Shown here: positions 1-7,012 of the stretch, piece after piece | Layout: each line of letters opens with the position of its first letter | Position numbering within the stretch: position 1 is the first letter of the stretch | Origin: Clostridia bacterium | GTDB lineage: Bacteria; Bacillota_A; Clostridia; Christensenellales; Aristaeellaceae | Reading direction: 5' to 3' | NCBI GenBank assembly: GCA_017481065.1 | Contig: JAFUPT010000035.1 | Location: forward strand, 1 to 16,975 | DNA length: 16,975 nucleotides | The notes under the pieces: generated by a model | Seen by the model: the letters and a program-made list of their open reading frames with translations, nothing else | Databases searched by the model: none | What the model was told of the DNA's origin: nothing | Made by a program: the position numbers and the translations under genes

Positions 1-52
1 GTTAAGCACGCCGCCAGCGTTCGTCCTGAGCCAGGATCAAACTCATATGTTC
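1..52 (-). rRNA. rrs: 16S ribosomal RNA, 5' end only (partial)
   Basis: The reverse complement of the first 44 bases contains the universal 16S 5' segment (GAGTTTGATCCTGGCTCAG followed by GACGAACGCTGGCGGCGTGC). The gene runs leftwards and the rest lies outside the window. The mature 5' end is estimated about 8 nt before GAGTTTG, near position 52, by analogy with other Firmicutes; the exact processing site cannot be read directly. It is the first gene of an rRNA operon whose promoter is visible at 268-296. Confidence 0.95.
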
Positions 53-261
53 AATCCTTTTCCTCACCCGTTCCCTTCCGCGCCTCAGCTCGCCAAAGCC
101 TCGGCTCTTCCAGAAACCAGTCAGGCGTTTACTCTCTCAGAATCTGACTGTTCTTCGTTACACTCTCGTGTAACCCTTAATCTACTTTATTCGCTGTATC
201 GTTTTCAAGGATCGTTTGCCGTTGCTCGCCTCAGTGGTGATCCGCTGTTCTCGCGACAACG
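53..261 (-). other. rRNA operon leader (pre-16S spacer)
   Basis: About 210 nt of transcribed leader lie between the predicted start of transcription (near 261) and 16S. It holds a perfect hairpin (GTTACAC arms at 157-163 and 168-174, loop of 4) and an inverted repeat with 7-nt arms CAGTCAG/CTGACTG at 118-124 and 144-150. A segment reading CCTTGAAAAC on the minus strand (about 202-211) resembles the boxA-like leader element of Firmicute rRNA operons; that assignment is inferred. No protein gene is supported here: a plus-strand open frame at 47-265 runs antisense through leader and 16S. Confidence 0.6.
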
Positions 262-267
262 TTGATG

Positions 268-296
268 ATTATAGCAAAACGATTTGTACTTGTCAA
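268..296 (-). promoter_or_regulatory. Strong sigma-A promoter of the rRNA operon
   Basis: On the minus strand a perfect TTGACA (291-296) and a perfect TATAAT (268-273) are separated by exactly 17 bp. The DNA just upstream of the -35 box (about 301-320) carries two A-tracts on the minus strand, like an UP element. Perfect boxes with an A-rich upstream region are what rRNA promoters show. Only one promoter is seen before 16S. Confidence 0.92.
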
Positions 297-371
297 CCCC
301 TTTTTTCAACTTTTTTTCTCTTTAACACAAAACCGTAGTTTTTGGTCACAAAACAGGGGTTTTTGAGGTAT

Positions 372-953
372 TTATACGAGAATCGGCTGTATCTGACGCC
401 CATCGAGTGCTGCTTTGGCGCTTGCGGGCAGCATTTCGAACCTTGCAACGCAGGAAGTGGGCTTATTTGCGGGATCATCCTGCCGAAAGGGCACGAAGAA
501 AACATTCTTTGTATTCATCAGTTTTCCAATGTTTTGCGCGCTGCCGGAGAGGGCATCGTTGGTGGAAACGGCGATCAGCACCGGCCTGGCGTTGCGCAGG
601 TGGGATTTCACGGCGAGTGCGGCCGGTGTATCCGTAATTCCTTTGGCGATCTTCGCGATGGTATTTCCCGTGCAAGGGGCCACGATCAGCAGATCCAGCA
701 ATTTCTTCGGGCCGATGGGCTCCACCTGCTCGATGCGGTTCAGCAGCTTTCTTCCACAGATTTCTTCGAAGATTTCCACGCTTTCCTTTGCCGGGTAAAA
801 GCGGGTATCCAGGCTGCATGCGTTGAAGGACATGATGGGCGTGAGTTCTGCCCCGGCATTTTTCAGCTGTTTCCAAACCGCGAAAACCTCTTTAAACGTA
901 CAGAAGGAACCCGTCATTGCGCAGCCGATGCGCACGCCGCTCAACTCAGCCAT
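372..953 (-). CDS. dpaB: Dipicolinate synthase subunit B (DpaB/SpoVFB)
   Basis: 193 aa, subunit B of dipicolinate synthase. With DpaA it makes dipicolinic acid in the mother cell of a sporulating cell; DPA is then loaded into the spore core with calcium. The protein has the flavoprotein-like fold of the family: an N-terminal glycine/serine loop (GCAMTGSFCTF, about residues 10-20), then a VAPCTGNTIAKIAKGITDTP segment and a C-terminal NVFFVPFRQDDP motif. The start at 953 is chosen because a GGAGG-type site (about 961-975) lies just upstream and homologous proteins begin near it; an open frame extends 11 codons further without support. The start overlaps the dpaA stop by 8 nt, so the two are translationally coupled. 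No clear terminator follows before the rRNA promoter. Confidence 0.93.
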   Translation of the reverse strand: MAELSGVRIGCAMTGSFCTFKEVFAVWKQLKNAGAELTPIMSFNACSLDTRFYPAKESVEIFEEICGRKLLNRIEQVEPIGPKKLLDLLIVAPCTGNTIAKIAKGITDTPAALAVKSHLRNARPVLIAVSTNDALSGSAQNIGKLMNTKNVFFVPFRQDDPANKPTSCVARFEMLPASAKAALDGRQIQPILV

Positions 954-1764
954 CCCTTTCCGCCTCCTCCCAGCGAAGCACCGCATGATAGATCACCCTC
1001 GCCGCGCTCAGCGGGCAATACCTGCCCGGCAATCCCGGTTCGCGGCAGGCATTCAGGCCCAGGTCCTGCGCGGCGTCCAGATCGAAGCCATAGGGCGGGC
1101 TCGCAAGATCCATAATCAGCGCATTTTTATCGATTTTTCTAAGTAAATCCACATCGATCACCGCGCTGGGCGGCGTGGAAAAAATCAGCTGTTTTCCCGG
1201 CAGCGTTTCGCCGATTTCGATCATATCCGCCGACTGCGCGCCGCTCTCCTCCGCCAGCCTGCGCTTGGCCTCCGTGCGGGAGATTACCGTGACCCGCGCG
1301 CCGAGGTTTTTCAGGATTTCCGTGAGCGCGCGGCCGATCCTGCCATAGCCGATCACGGCGCATTCCATGTGCATCAGGGATCGCCCGGTGCGGCGCATGG
1401 CCGAGGCCGCGACCGCTTCCGCCGTGAGCCAGGCATTTTCCCTGAGGAGTTTTTCATCTTCCCAGAGGTTCACATACTGCAAATCCCATCTTTTATCCTT
1501 CTGGAACTTCGGCCCGCAGAGCAGCAGCACGCTGCCGGGTTCGATCTGATCCATGATCTCTTCCTCGGATACCTGCTGCCCGGAGAGCGGCCAGCGCATG
1601 GGCCAATTTGTAATGATAATACTGTGCTTTTTCAGCTCTGAAAGCGGCGCGCTTTCATCATTGGCCCTTTCCTGGAGGAAGCCTGTGGCCGGCCTGCCCG
1701 CTTCATTCAGCATGCTGGCGAGGTGGGCAAAGCGCATATCCCCGCCGATTACCGCGTAACGCAT
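946..1764 (-). CDS. dpaA: Dipicolinate synthase subunit A (DpaA/SpoVFA)
   Basis: 272 aa, subunit A of dipicolinate synthase, which forms dipicolinate from the dihydrodipicolinate-level intermediate of lysine synthesis during sporulation. It has the layout of the family: an N-terminal domain starting MRYAVIGGDMR, and a C-terminal Rossmann domain with a dinucleotide-binding GxGxxG (VIGYGRIG, residues 137-144). The C-terminal PGLPGRYCPLSAARVIY segment is typical. The ATG at 1764 is preceded by an AGAAGGGATG-like site. The gene overlaps dpaB by 8 nt and lies 48 nt after a histidine kinase gene on the same strand. In B. subtilis the equivalent operon is under late mother-cell control (sigma-K); no convincing sigma-K promoter is seen in the 48-nt gap, so expression may come from upstream of the kinase. 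Confidence 0.94.
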   Translation of the reverse strand: MRYAVIGGDMRFAHLASMLNEAGRPATGFLQERANDESAPLSELKKHSIIITNWPMRWPLSGQQVSEEEIMDQIEPGSVLLLCGPKFQKDKRWDLQYVNLWEDEKLLRENAWLTAEAVAASAMRRTGRSLMHMECAVIGYGRIGRALTEILKNLGARVTVISRTEAKRRLAEESGAQSADMIEIGETLPGKQLIFSTPPSAVIDVDLLRKIDKNALIMDLASPPYGFDLDAAQDLGLNACREPGLPGRYCPLSAARVIYHAVLRWEEAERDG

Positions 1765-1812
1765 AGCATCCCTTCTTTCTTCTGCCAGAATATGCGCTAT
1801 GCCGTCCGCTGT

Positions 1813-2442
1813 TTACACGGGAATGCGCAGGGTAAAGCAGCTTCCCAATCCCGGATGGGATTGCAAATTGATACTTCCGCCCAGCATTCCGGCATACTTT
1901 TTTGCGATAGCGAGGCCATGGCCCGTGCCGCCGGTGGTGTAGCCGGGTTCAAACACCTTCGCCTGCACCTTTTCCGGTATGCCGCAGCCGGTATCTTCTA
2001 CGGAAAACTCCACAGAATCGCCCAGCAGGCGCACATCGAGGCCGATCCTGCCCCCGGGCGGCGTGAAGCGCAGGGCGTTGGCCAGCAGATTATCCAGTAT
2101 GCGGCGCAGCTTTTCGCCATCGGTTTGCATGGAAAACTTCGATGCATTTGCGGAGAAAACCACCTTTACGCCCCTTCGCCGGGCCAGCACATCAAACTCC
2201 CGGGCGAGCTCCCGCGCATCTTTCACCACATCCCGCTTTCCCCGGCGGATTTCATCATTTTCCAGCGCGTTTTGTACCATATTCTGCAGCTGGTTTGCGC
2301 TGCGGGCGAGGGTACGCAGGTATTCCTCTGCCCGGGTATTGGCCTCGAGCTCCGCCTCCAGCAATTGCACACAGCTGGAGATCAGCTGCAGCGGCACCTT
2401 CAAATCATGGGCAAATTCCATCGACTGAATATCCCTGAGCAT
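1813..2442 (-). CDS. Soluble histidine kinase core without sensor domain
   Basis: 209 aa. It has the dimerisation/phospho-acceptor domain and the ATP-binding domain of a sensor histidine kinase and nothing else. H-box: FAHDLKVPLQLI with His12. N-box: DNLLANALRF (117-126) with Asn118 and Asn122. G1: EDTGCG (149-154). F-box: VFEPGYTTG (163-171). G2: GTGHGLAIA (172-180). All catalytic boxes are intact, but there is no membrane segment, PAS, GAF or HAMP domain. The ATG at 2442 is preferred because GGGG stands 9 nt upstream; a TTG at 2466 and an ATG at 2451 are in frame but lie before or inside that site. No response regulator is adjacent. It precedes dpaA by 48 nt, which suggests a sporulation role; the partner and signal are unknown. 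Confidence 0.85.
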   Translation of the reverse strand: MLRDIQSMEFAHDLKVPLQLISSCVQLLEAELEANTRAEEYLRTLARSANQLQNMVQNALENDEIRRGKRDVVKDARELAREFDVLARRRGVKVVFSANASKFSMQTDGEKLRRILDNLLANALRFTPPGGRIGLDVRLLGDSVEFSVEDTGCGIPEKVQAKVFEPGYTTGGTGHGLAIAKKYAGMLGGSINLQSHPGLGSCFTLRIPV

Positions 2443-2494
2443 ATAAAACATCCCCTTTTCTGACAATTATTTATGCGGAAAGGGGGATGTTTAT
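2443..2494. repeat. Imperfect inverted repeat over the kinase ribosome binding site
   Basis: Two 18-nt arms (2443-2460 and 2477-2494) are near reverse complements, reading ATAAAACATCCCC and GGGGGATGTTTAT in their cores, with single-base bulges. The 16-nt loop contains the minus-strand sequence CATAAATAA (2467-2475), which weakly resembles the -10 element of sporulation sigma factors E/K. The left arm contains the Shine-Dalgarno of the kinase gene, so a hairpin in the mRNA would mask it. Confidence 0.5.
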
Positions 2495-2850
2495 GTCACA
2501 TATGCGGGGATTTATGGAAGAAACGCAGAGGAGCAGAGGAGATGCTTTCCCCTGTACCCCTCTGAAAAGCAAAATATGCCGGGAGGCGGCGCGTTTTGCG
2601 GGGCGGAAAGTATGGATTTGTTATGATTTGGACCGTATATTCGCCATACATTGGTGATAGATATTTATGAGAAGGGAAGGGGATTTCCTTTGCCGAACAG
2701 GAGAATTGGGCGGCGGATTTGTATGGGGTGTGGTTTTTATTTTGGGTTGGGAAGAAGGCCTCTCCTTCCCAGAGGGAGGCCGACAGCGGCGGCAGCTTTG
2801 GCTGAAACAGCCGGCACTTGCGCAGGGGAGGCCAGGGGCTCCCGCATACC
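2495..2850. other. Intergenic stretch with repeat fragments, no gene seen
   Basis: Part of the spacer between ruvA and the histidine kinase. No reading frame in it resembles a protein; a 54-codon plus-strand frame at 2493-2657 begins in an inverted repeat and was rejected. It holds a degenerate piece of the window's intergenic repeat (2542-2573, very similar to 8752-8777) and partial GC-rich inverted repeats around 2744-2800 (for example GGGAAG and CTTCCC arms). It looks like decayed repeat DNA. Confidence 0.5.
2542..2573 (+). repeat. Degenerate fragment of the composite palindromic repeat
   Basis: The segment closely matches the second half of the element at 8752-8777, differing in a few bases (TTTCCCCTG, then ACCCCTCTGA, then AGCAA). 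The partner arm of the stem is missing, so this is a decayed or truncated copy. Confidence 0.5.
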
Positions 2851-2883
2851 AAAAAATCGCGCCGCTGTCCGGCACGATTTTTT
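2851..2883. terminator. Bidirectional rho-independent terminator after ruvA
   Basis: A hairpin with arms around ATCGCGCCG and CGGCACGAT (one wobble pair) is flanked by six A on the left and six T on the right, so it can work in both directions. It would end the leftward ruvC-ruvA transcript. Near-identical hairpins occur at 8881-8909 and 15435-15461. Confidence 0.8.
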
Positions 2884-2933
2884 AATGGGGATCATCCCCC
2901 ATTGGCGGGGTTCTTAGGAGCGGAGCCCCTGAG
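2884..2933 (-). repeat. Composite palindromic repeat, copy 1 (two stems, minus orientation)
   Basis: Read on the minus strand: a first stem (2913-2933, arms CTCAGGGGC and GCTCCTAAG, imperfect, loop TCC), a linker of type AACCCCG, and a second stem (2884-2903, AATGGGG arms, loop TGA). Loop sequence and order match the other copies in the window, while the stem sequences differ. It lies between ruvA and its terminator. Confidence 0.7.
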
Positions 2934-2963
2934 CGGGGTTTCCAACGCATCCACCTTCCGGCG

Positions 2964-3560
2964 TCAGCCGCCCAGGCCCTTCAGGGCGAGGAAGATCATC
3001 TTATCGGCCTCGGTGGTTTGGCCGGCCACCTGGGAAACGGCCTTCGCGGCTTCGGAGCTGGAATAGCCGAGGGAAACCAGCGCGGCGACGGCCTCGGCCT
3101 CGGGACCATTGGCATTGACCTTGGGAGAGATGGAAGCGGCCTGGCCGAGGAGCTGGTCGTCGTCCACCTTATCCTTGAGTTCGAGCACGAGGCGCTGGGC
3201 GGTTTTTTTGCCGATGCCGGGCACCCGGGTGAGGGCGTTTGCATCCCCGGCCACCAGCGCGATGGAGAGATCGCGCACGGACAGGCTGGAGAGGATGGCC
3301 AGCGCGGTGCGGCTTCCCACGCCGGAAACGCTGCGCAGGCGCTCGTACATCTTCTTTTCCTCCCGGGAATAGAAGCCATAGAGCTCCATGGCGTCCTCGC
3401 GCACATTGAGCACGCAGTAGAGCTTCATTCTTTCGCCCACGGACGGCGCCATGGACAGGGTTGCGCCGCTGACATTCAATAAATAGCCCACGCCGCCCGC
3501 ATCCAGCACGATGCTTTTATGGTCCTTTTCGGCGACGATGCCTTCGATATGTGCGTACAT
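2964..3560 (-). CDS. ruvA: Holliday junction branch migration protein RuvA
   Basis: 198 aa, the usual RuvA length. RuvA tetramers bind four-way DNA junctions and load the RuvB motor for branch migration in recombinational repair. Visible domains: an N-terminal OB fold (about 1-62, MYAHIEGIVAEK), two helix-hairpin-helix DNA-binding motifs (VSGVGSRTALAIL, 78-90; VPGIGKKTAQRLVLELKDK, 113-131), an acidic linker, and the C-terminal three-helix domain (about 152-198) that contacts RuvB. The ATG at 3560 follows an AGGAGG with a short 4-nt spacer. It lies 60 nt after ruvC on the same strand. ruvB, which commonly follows ruvA, is absent here; a terminator and repeat follow instead. Confidence 0.96.
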   Translation of the reverse strand: MYAHIEGIVAEKDHKSIVLDAGGVGYLLNVSGATLSMAPSVGERMKLYCVLNVREDAMELYGFYSREEKKMYERLRSVSGVGSRTALAILSSLSVRDLSIALVAGDANALTRVPGIGKKTAQRLVLELKDKVDDDQLLGQAASISPKVNANGPEAEAVAALVSLGYSSSEAAKAVSQVAGQTTEADKMIFLALKGLGG

Positions 3561-3620
3561 GCTGCCTCCTGATTGTTAAAACTTGCGGCGGCCCATGGTC
3601 GCCAATTCTTAGCCCGGATT

Positions 3621-4115
3621 CTACTTAATTTTAAAAAGATGCTTGGCCTGCTGGCTGTTTGCATGGGTGAGGGCCACTGCGATGGCGTCTGCGGCGTCAT
3701 CCGGCCTGGCAATTTCATCCATATGCAACAGAAGTTTAACCATGTGCTGTACCTGGTGTTTATCCGCGCCGCCGTAGCCGGTGACCGCCTGCTTGATCTG
3801 CATGGGGGTATATTCATAGAGCTGATCGGTTTTCTGCACCACCGCCACCAGCGCCACGCCGCGGGCCGCGCTCACCGCCATGCCCGTGGTGATGTTTTTG
3901 GAGAAGAAGAGCTCCTCAAAGGCCACTTCATCCGGCTCGTAAATTTCCATCAGCTGGTTCACGCCCTGGAAGATGGCCCGCAGCCGCTGGGGCATGGGCT
4001 GGCCCGCCGGGGTATTGATGGTGCCATACTGGATCAGGCGGTATTTGCCGCGATCCGCTTCGATCACGCCGTAGCCCATGGTGGCGAGGCCGGGGTCGAT
4101 TCCGAGTATTCGCAT
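3621..4115 (-). CDS. ruvC: Crossover junction endodeoxyribonuclease RuvC
   Basis: 164 aa. RuvC is the dimeric RNase H-fold nuclease that cuts Holliday junctions after RuvAB branch migration. The four acidic metal-binding residues can be assigned: Asp7 (GIDPGLATMGYGV), Glu67 (VAFEELFFSKN), and Asp140 and Asp143 (RPDDAADAIAVALTHA). The start at 4115 is certain: GGAGG lies 10 nt upstream, and an 18-codon upstream extension of the frame would begin inside the -35 box of the promoter. It is followed by ruvA 60 nt downstream and is transcribed from the promoter at 4141-4169. Confidence 0.96.
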   Translation of the reverse strand: MRILGIDPGLATMGYGVIEADRGKYRLIQYGTINTPAGQPMPQRLRAIFQGVNQLMEIYEPDEVAFEELFFSKNITTGMAVSAARGVALVAVVQKTDQLYEYTPMQIKQAVTGYGGADKHQVQHMVKLLLHMDEIARPDDAADAIAVALTHANSQQAKHLFKIK

Positions 4116-4140
4116 AAATGTTTTTCCTCCGTACCCGATA

Positions 4141-4169
4141 AGGATACAGAATTTGCAAGAAAATGTCAA
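4141..4169 (-). promoter_or_regulatory. Sigma-A promoter of ruvC-ruvA
   Basis: On the minus strand a perfect TTGACA (4164-4169), a 17-bp spacer and TATCCT (4141-4146) lie 26 nt before the ruvC start. Its -35 box is only 5 bp from the -35 box of the opposite promoter (4175-4203), and the two form a palindrome, TGTCAA and TTGACA around a 5-bp centre. Confidence 0.85.
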
Positions 4170-4174
4170 GTTGT

Positions 4175-4203
4175 TTGACAGCGGGCATATGCTGTGATAC
4201 TAT
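4175..4203 (+). promoter_or_regulatory. Sigma-A promoter of the cysteine-cluster gene
   Basis: TTGACA (4175-4180), a 17-bp spacer and TACTAT (4198-4203) on the plus strand, 42 nt before the gene start at 4246. It stands back to back with the ruvC promoter. Confidence 0.8.
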
Positions 4204-4245
4204 GTTTAAAAACACGCTATATATAATGGAAGGAAAAGAATCAAC

Positions 4246-4728
4246 ATGCAGATGGAAACCCTGCTTCGCGCCTACGCCGCCATCGGCGAAGCCACGCCCC
4301 TGACCACCGATTGCGGCGCCCTCTGCGCCGCCGCCTGCTGCAAAACCGATGCGGACGGGCAGGGCGGCGTATGCCTGCTGCCCGGCGAGGAAGCCTGCGC
4401 CGCATGGGGCGAAATTACCCATGATCCCCAGATGGATGCGCCCATGGTGATGTGCAGCGGCATGTGCGACCGGGAAAAGCGCCCCTTCCTGTGCCGCATC
4501 TTTCCCCTCTGCCCGGTGATTGGCAGGAGCGGCAAATGGACCGTGCGCATGGACGCCCGGGCAAGGGCGGTCTGCCCCCTGGCTTCCAGCGGGCTCAATG
4601 GCCTGAACCCGGATTTCGTGCGCGGCTGCGCAAGGGCGGTGCAGGTTCTGGCGGAGGACGCGGAAGGCGAAGAATTTTTGCGGAAGTGGAGCGCGATTGA
4701 GGCGGAATTCCGGAAGCCGCTGTTCTAA
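4246..4728 (+). CDS. YkgJ-like cysteine-cluster protein, probable metal-binding
   Basis: 160 aa and rich in cysteine: residues 23, 27, 31, 32, 43, 51, 70, 74, 83, 89, 110 and 128. The spacing CGALCAAACC near the N-terminus and FLCRIFPLCP with a later CP pair resemble the YkgJ family (zinc- or iron-chelating cysteine cluster proteins), whose biochemical role is poorly defined. There is no signal peptide or membrane segment, so it is probably cytosolic. An AAGGA site lies about 11 nt before the ATG at 4246; an in-frame ATG at 4252 is an alternative. It has its own promoter (4175-4203), divergent from ruvC, and is a single-gene unit ending before a convergent terminator. Family assignment rests on motif spacing only. 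Confidence 0.75.
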   Translation: MQMETLLRAYAAIGEATPLTTDCGALCAAACCKTDADGQGGVCLLPGEEACAAWGEITHDPQMDAPMVMCSGMCDREKRPFLCRIFPLCPVIGRSGKWTVRMDARARAVCPLASSGLNGLNPDFVRGCARAVQVLAEDAEGEEFLRKWSAIEAEFRKPLF

Positions 4729-4752
4729 AGGAAATCGGTTATGGGGAACGGT

Positions 4753-4833
4753 CAGGGGACGCTGTCCCCTGAAACCCCTGCCAAAGGGAATGATTCCCTT
4801 TGGAAACCCCTGAATAGCACTGCTGCGCAGTGC
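4753..4833 (+). repeat. Composite palindromic repeat, copy 2 (three stems)
   Basis: Three perfect stems in order: stem 1 at 4753-4771 (arms CAGGGGAC and GTCCCCTG, loop GCT), linker AAACCCCTG, stem 2 at 4781-4803 (arms CCAAAGGGAA and TTCCCTTTGG, loop TGA), then after AAACCCCTGAATA stem 3 at 4817-4833 (arms GCACTGC and GCAGTGC, loop TGC). No stem is followed by a T-run, so these are not ordinary terminators. Confidence 0.8.
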
Positions 4834-4850
4834 AGGAATAATATAAATCT

Positions 4851-4884
4851 AAATCCCTGTCCCACTCTGGGACAGGGATTTTTT
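4851..4884. terminator. Bidirectional terminator between convergent genes
   Basis: A perfect hairpin with 14-nt arms (AAATCCCTGTCCCA at 4851-4864, its complement at 4868-4881, loop CTC), followed by a T-run on the right. On the left only three A precede the GC-rich stem, so leftward termination would be weaker. It separates the rightward cysteine-cluster gene from the leftward methyltransferase gene. Confidence 0.88.
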
Positions 4885-4894
4885 ACTGAGGGTT

Positions 4895-4970
4895 CCAAGG
4901 GGGATCATCCCCCTTGGCGGATTCTTAAGGCAGAGCCTTAAGCAGGAGTCCAGAGGACAGCGTCCTCTGG
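4895..4970 (-). repeat. Composite palindromic repeat, copy 3 (minus orientation)
   Basis: Read on the minus strand: stem 1 at 4950-4970 (arms CCAGAGGAC and GTCCTCTGG, loop GCT), linker ACTCCTG, an extra stem at 4924-4942 (arms CTTAAGGC and GCCTTAAG, loop TCT), then stem 2 at 4895-4917 (arms CCAAGGGGGA and TCCCCCTTGG, loop TGA). It faces copy 2 across the terminator. All stems pair perfectly although their sequences differ from copy 2. Confidence 0.8.
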
Positions 4971-4984
4971 CAACGTCTCTCCCG

Positions 4985-6154
<1,170 letters not shown>

Positions 6155-6182
6155 AGTTGCCTCCATATGTTGTATTAAAAAC

Positions 6183-6211
6183 AGTGTATCGCATCCGTGT
6201 AAACTTGTCCA
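6183..6211 (-). promoter_or_regulatory. Sigma-A promoter of the rRNA methyltransferase gene
   Basis: On the minus strand TGGACA (6206-6211), 17-bp spacer, TACACT (6183-6188), 28 nt before the start codon. Its -35 box overlaps the -35 box of the opposite rluF promoter by 5 bp. Confidence 0.65.
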
Positions 6212-6233
6212 GTGCATCGAAACATGCTATAAT
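6205..6233 (+). promoter_or_regulatory. Sigma-A promoter of rluF
   Basis: TTGTCC (6205-6210), 17-bp spacer, perfect TATAAT (6228-6233), 30 nt before the rluF ATG. The -35 hexamer shares 5 bp with that of the divergent promoter, so two polymerases could not bind at once. Confidence 0.82.
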
Positions 6234-6263
6234 CATAAAAACGCCATTTGAGGAGATTTTTTT

Positions 6264-7010
6264 ATGGAAAACAACGCCGCAGGCAAGCGCCTGAACAAAT
6301 ATATCGCCGACAGCGGCTATTGCTCCCGCCGGGAGGCCGACCGGCTGATCACCGAAGGAAGAGTGAAGATCGACGGCCGGGTTGGCGTGCTGGGCGATAA
6401 GGTTCTGCCCGGCATGAAGGTGGTGTGCGATGGGAAAGTACTCTCCGGGCAGGGAGAGAAGGTGTACATTGCCCTCAACAAGCCCCAGGGAATCGTGTGC
6501 ACCGCCGATCCCCGGGAGCCGATGAATGTGGTGGATTACATCAATTATCCCATCCGCATCTTCCCGGTGGGCAGGCTGGACAAGGCATCCGAGGGCCTGC
6601 TGCTGCTCACCAGCGACGGCGAGATCGTGAACCGCCTGCTGCGCGCCGCCGGAGGCCATGAGAAGGAATACGAGGTGGAGGTGGACAAGCCCCTCACCCG
6701 GGAATTCATGGAAAAGATGATGGCGGGCGTGCCTATTCTCGATACCGTGACCCTGCCCTGCAAGCTGCGGCGAACCGGCGACCGCAGCTTCAAGCTGATC
6801 CTGGTGCAGGGGCTGAACCGGCAGATCCGCCGCATGTGCGAGGCGCTGGGATATAATGTAGTAAAGCTCAAGCGCGTGCGCATCAACACCATCAAGCTGG
6901 GAAATCTGCAGCCCGGCCAGTGGAAGGAGCTTTCCGATAAGGAAGTGGGCGAGCTGATGGCCTCCATCAAGGATTCCAGCAACCTGCCCGCGTTCGAACT
7001 GGAGGATTGA
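6264..7010 (+). CDS. rluF: 23S rRNA pseudouridine synthase, RluF type
   Basis: 248 aa, RsuA/RluB/RluF family of pseudouridine synthases. An N-terminal S4 RNA-binding domain (KRLNKYIADSGYCSRREADRLI, about 8-55) is followed by the catalytic domain with VGRLDKASEGLLLLT, where Asp106 is the catalytic aspartate (Asp107 in E. coli RluF). The run HEKEYEVEVDKPLTREFMEKMMAGVPILDTVT and the motif LVQGLNRQIRRMCEALGY match RluF more closely than RluB, so the likely target is U2604 of 23S rRNA; this is inferred from motif resemblance. A GAGGAG site precedes the ATG, with a promoter at 6205-6233. The stop is followed after 2 nt by the next gene, so the two are co-transcribed. Confidence 0.9.
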   Translation: MENNAAGKRLNKYIADSGYCSRREADRLITEGRVKIDGRVGVLGDKVLPGMKVVCDGKVLSGQGEKVYIALNKPQGIVCTADPREPMNVVDYINYPIRIFPVGRLDKASEGLLLLTSDGEIVNRLLRAAGGHEKEYEVEVDKPLTREFMEKMMAGVPILDTVTLPCKLRRTGDRSFKLILVQGLNRQIRRMCEALGYNVVKLKRVRINTIKLGNLQPGQWKELSDKEVGELMASIKDSSNLPAFELED

Positions 7011-7012
7011 GC

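Noticed and set aside
47..265. Plus-strand 72-codon open frame at the left edge
   Set aside because: It lies antisense across the 16S 5' end and rRNA leader, and the codons show no protein-like pattern.
2493..2657. Plus-strand 54-codon frame with a good-looking GGGGG site before its ATG
   Set aside because: The site and start are one arm of an inverted repeat that mirrors the kinase gene start; the peptide resembles nothing and runs through repeat DNA.
4115..4169. Longer RuvC starting at TTG 4169
   Set aside because: That codon is the first half of the -35 box TTGACA of the ruvC promoter, so it cannot be in the transcript; the start at 4115 has its own GGAGG.
4753..4970. CRISPR array or retron-like structured RNA
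   Set aside because: Hairpins are not regularly spaced identical repeats with unique spacers, and no Cas or reverse transcriptase gene is in the window.
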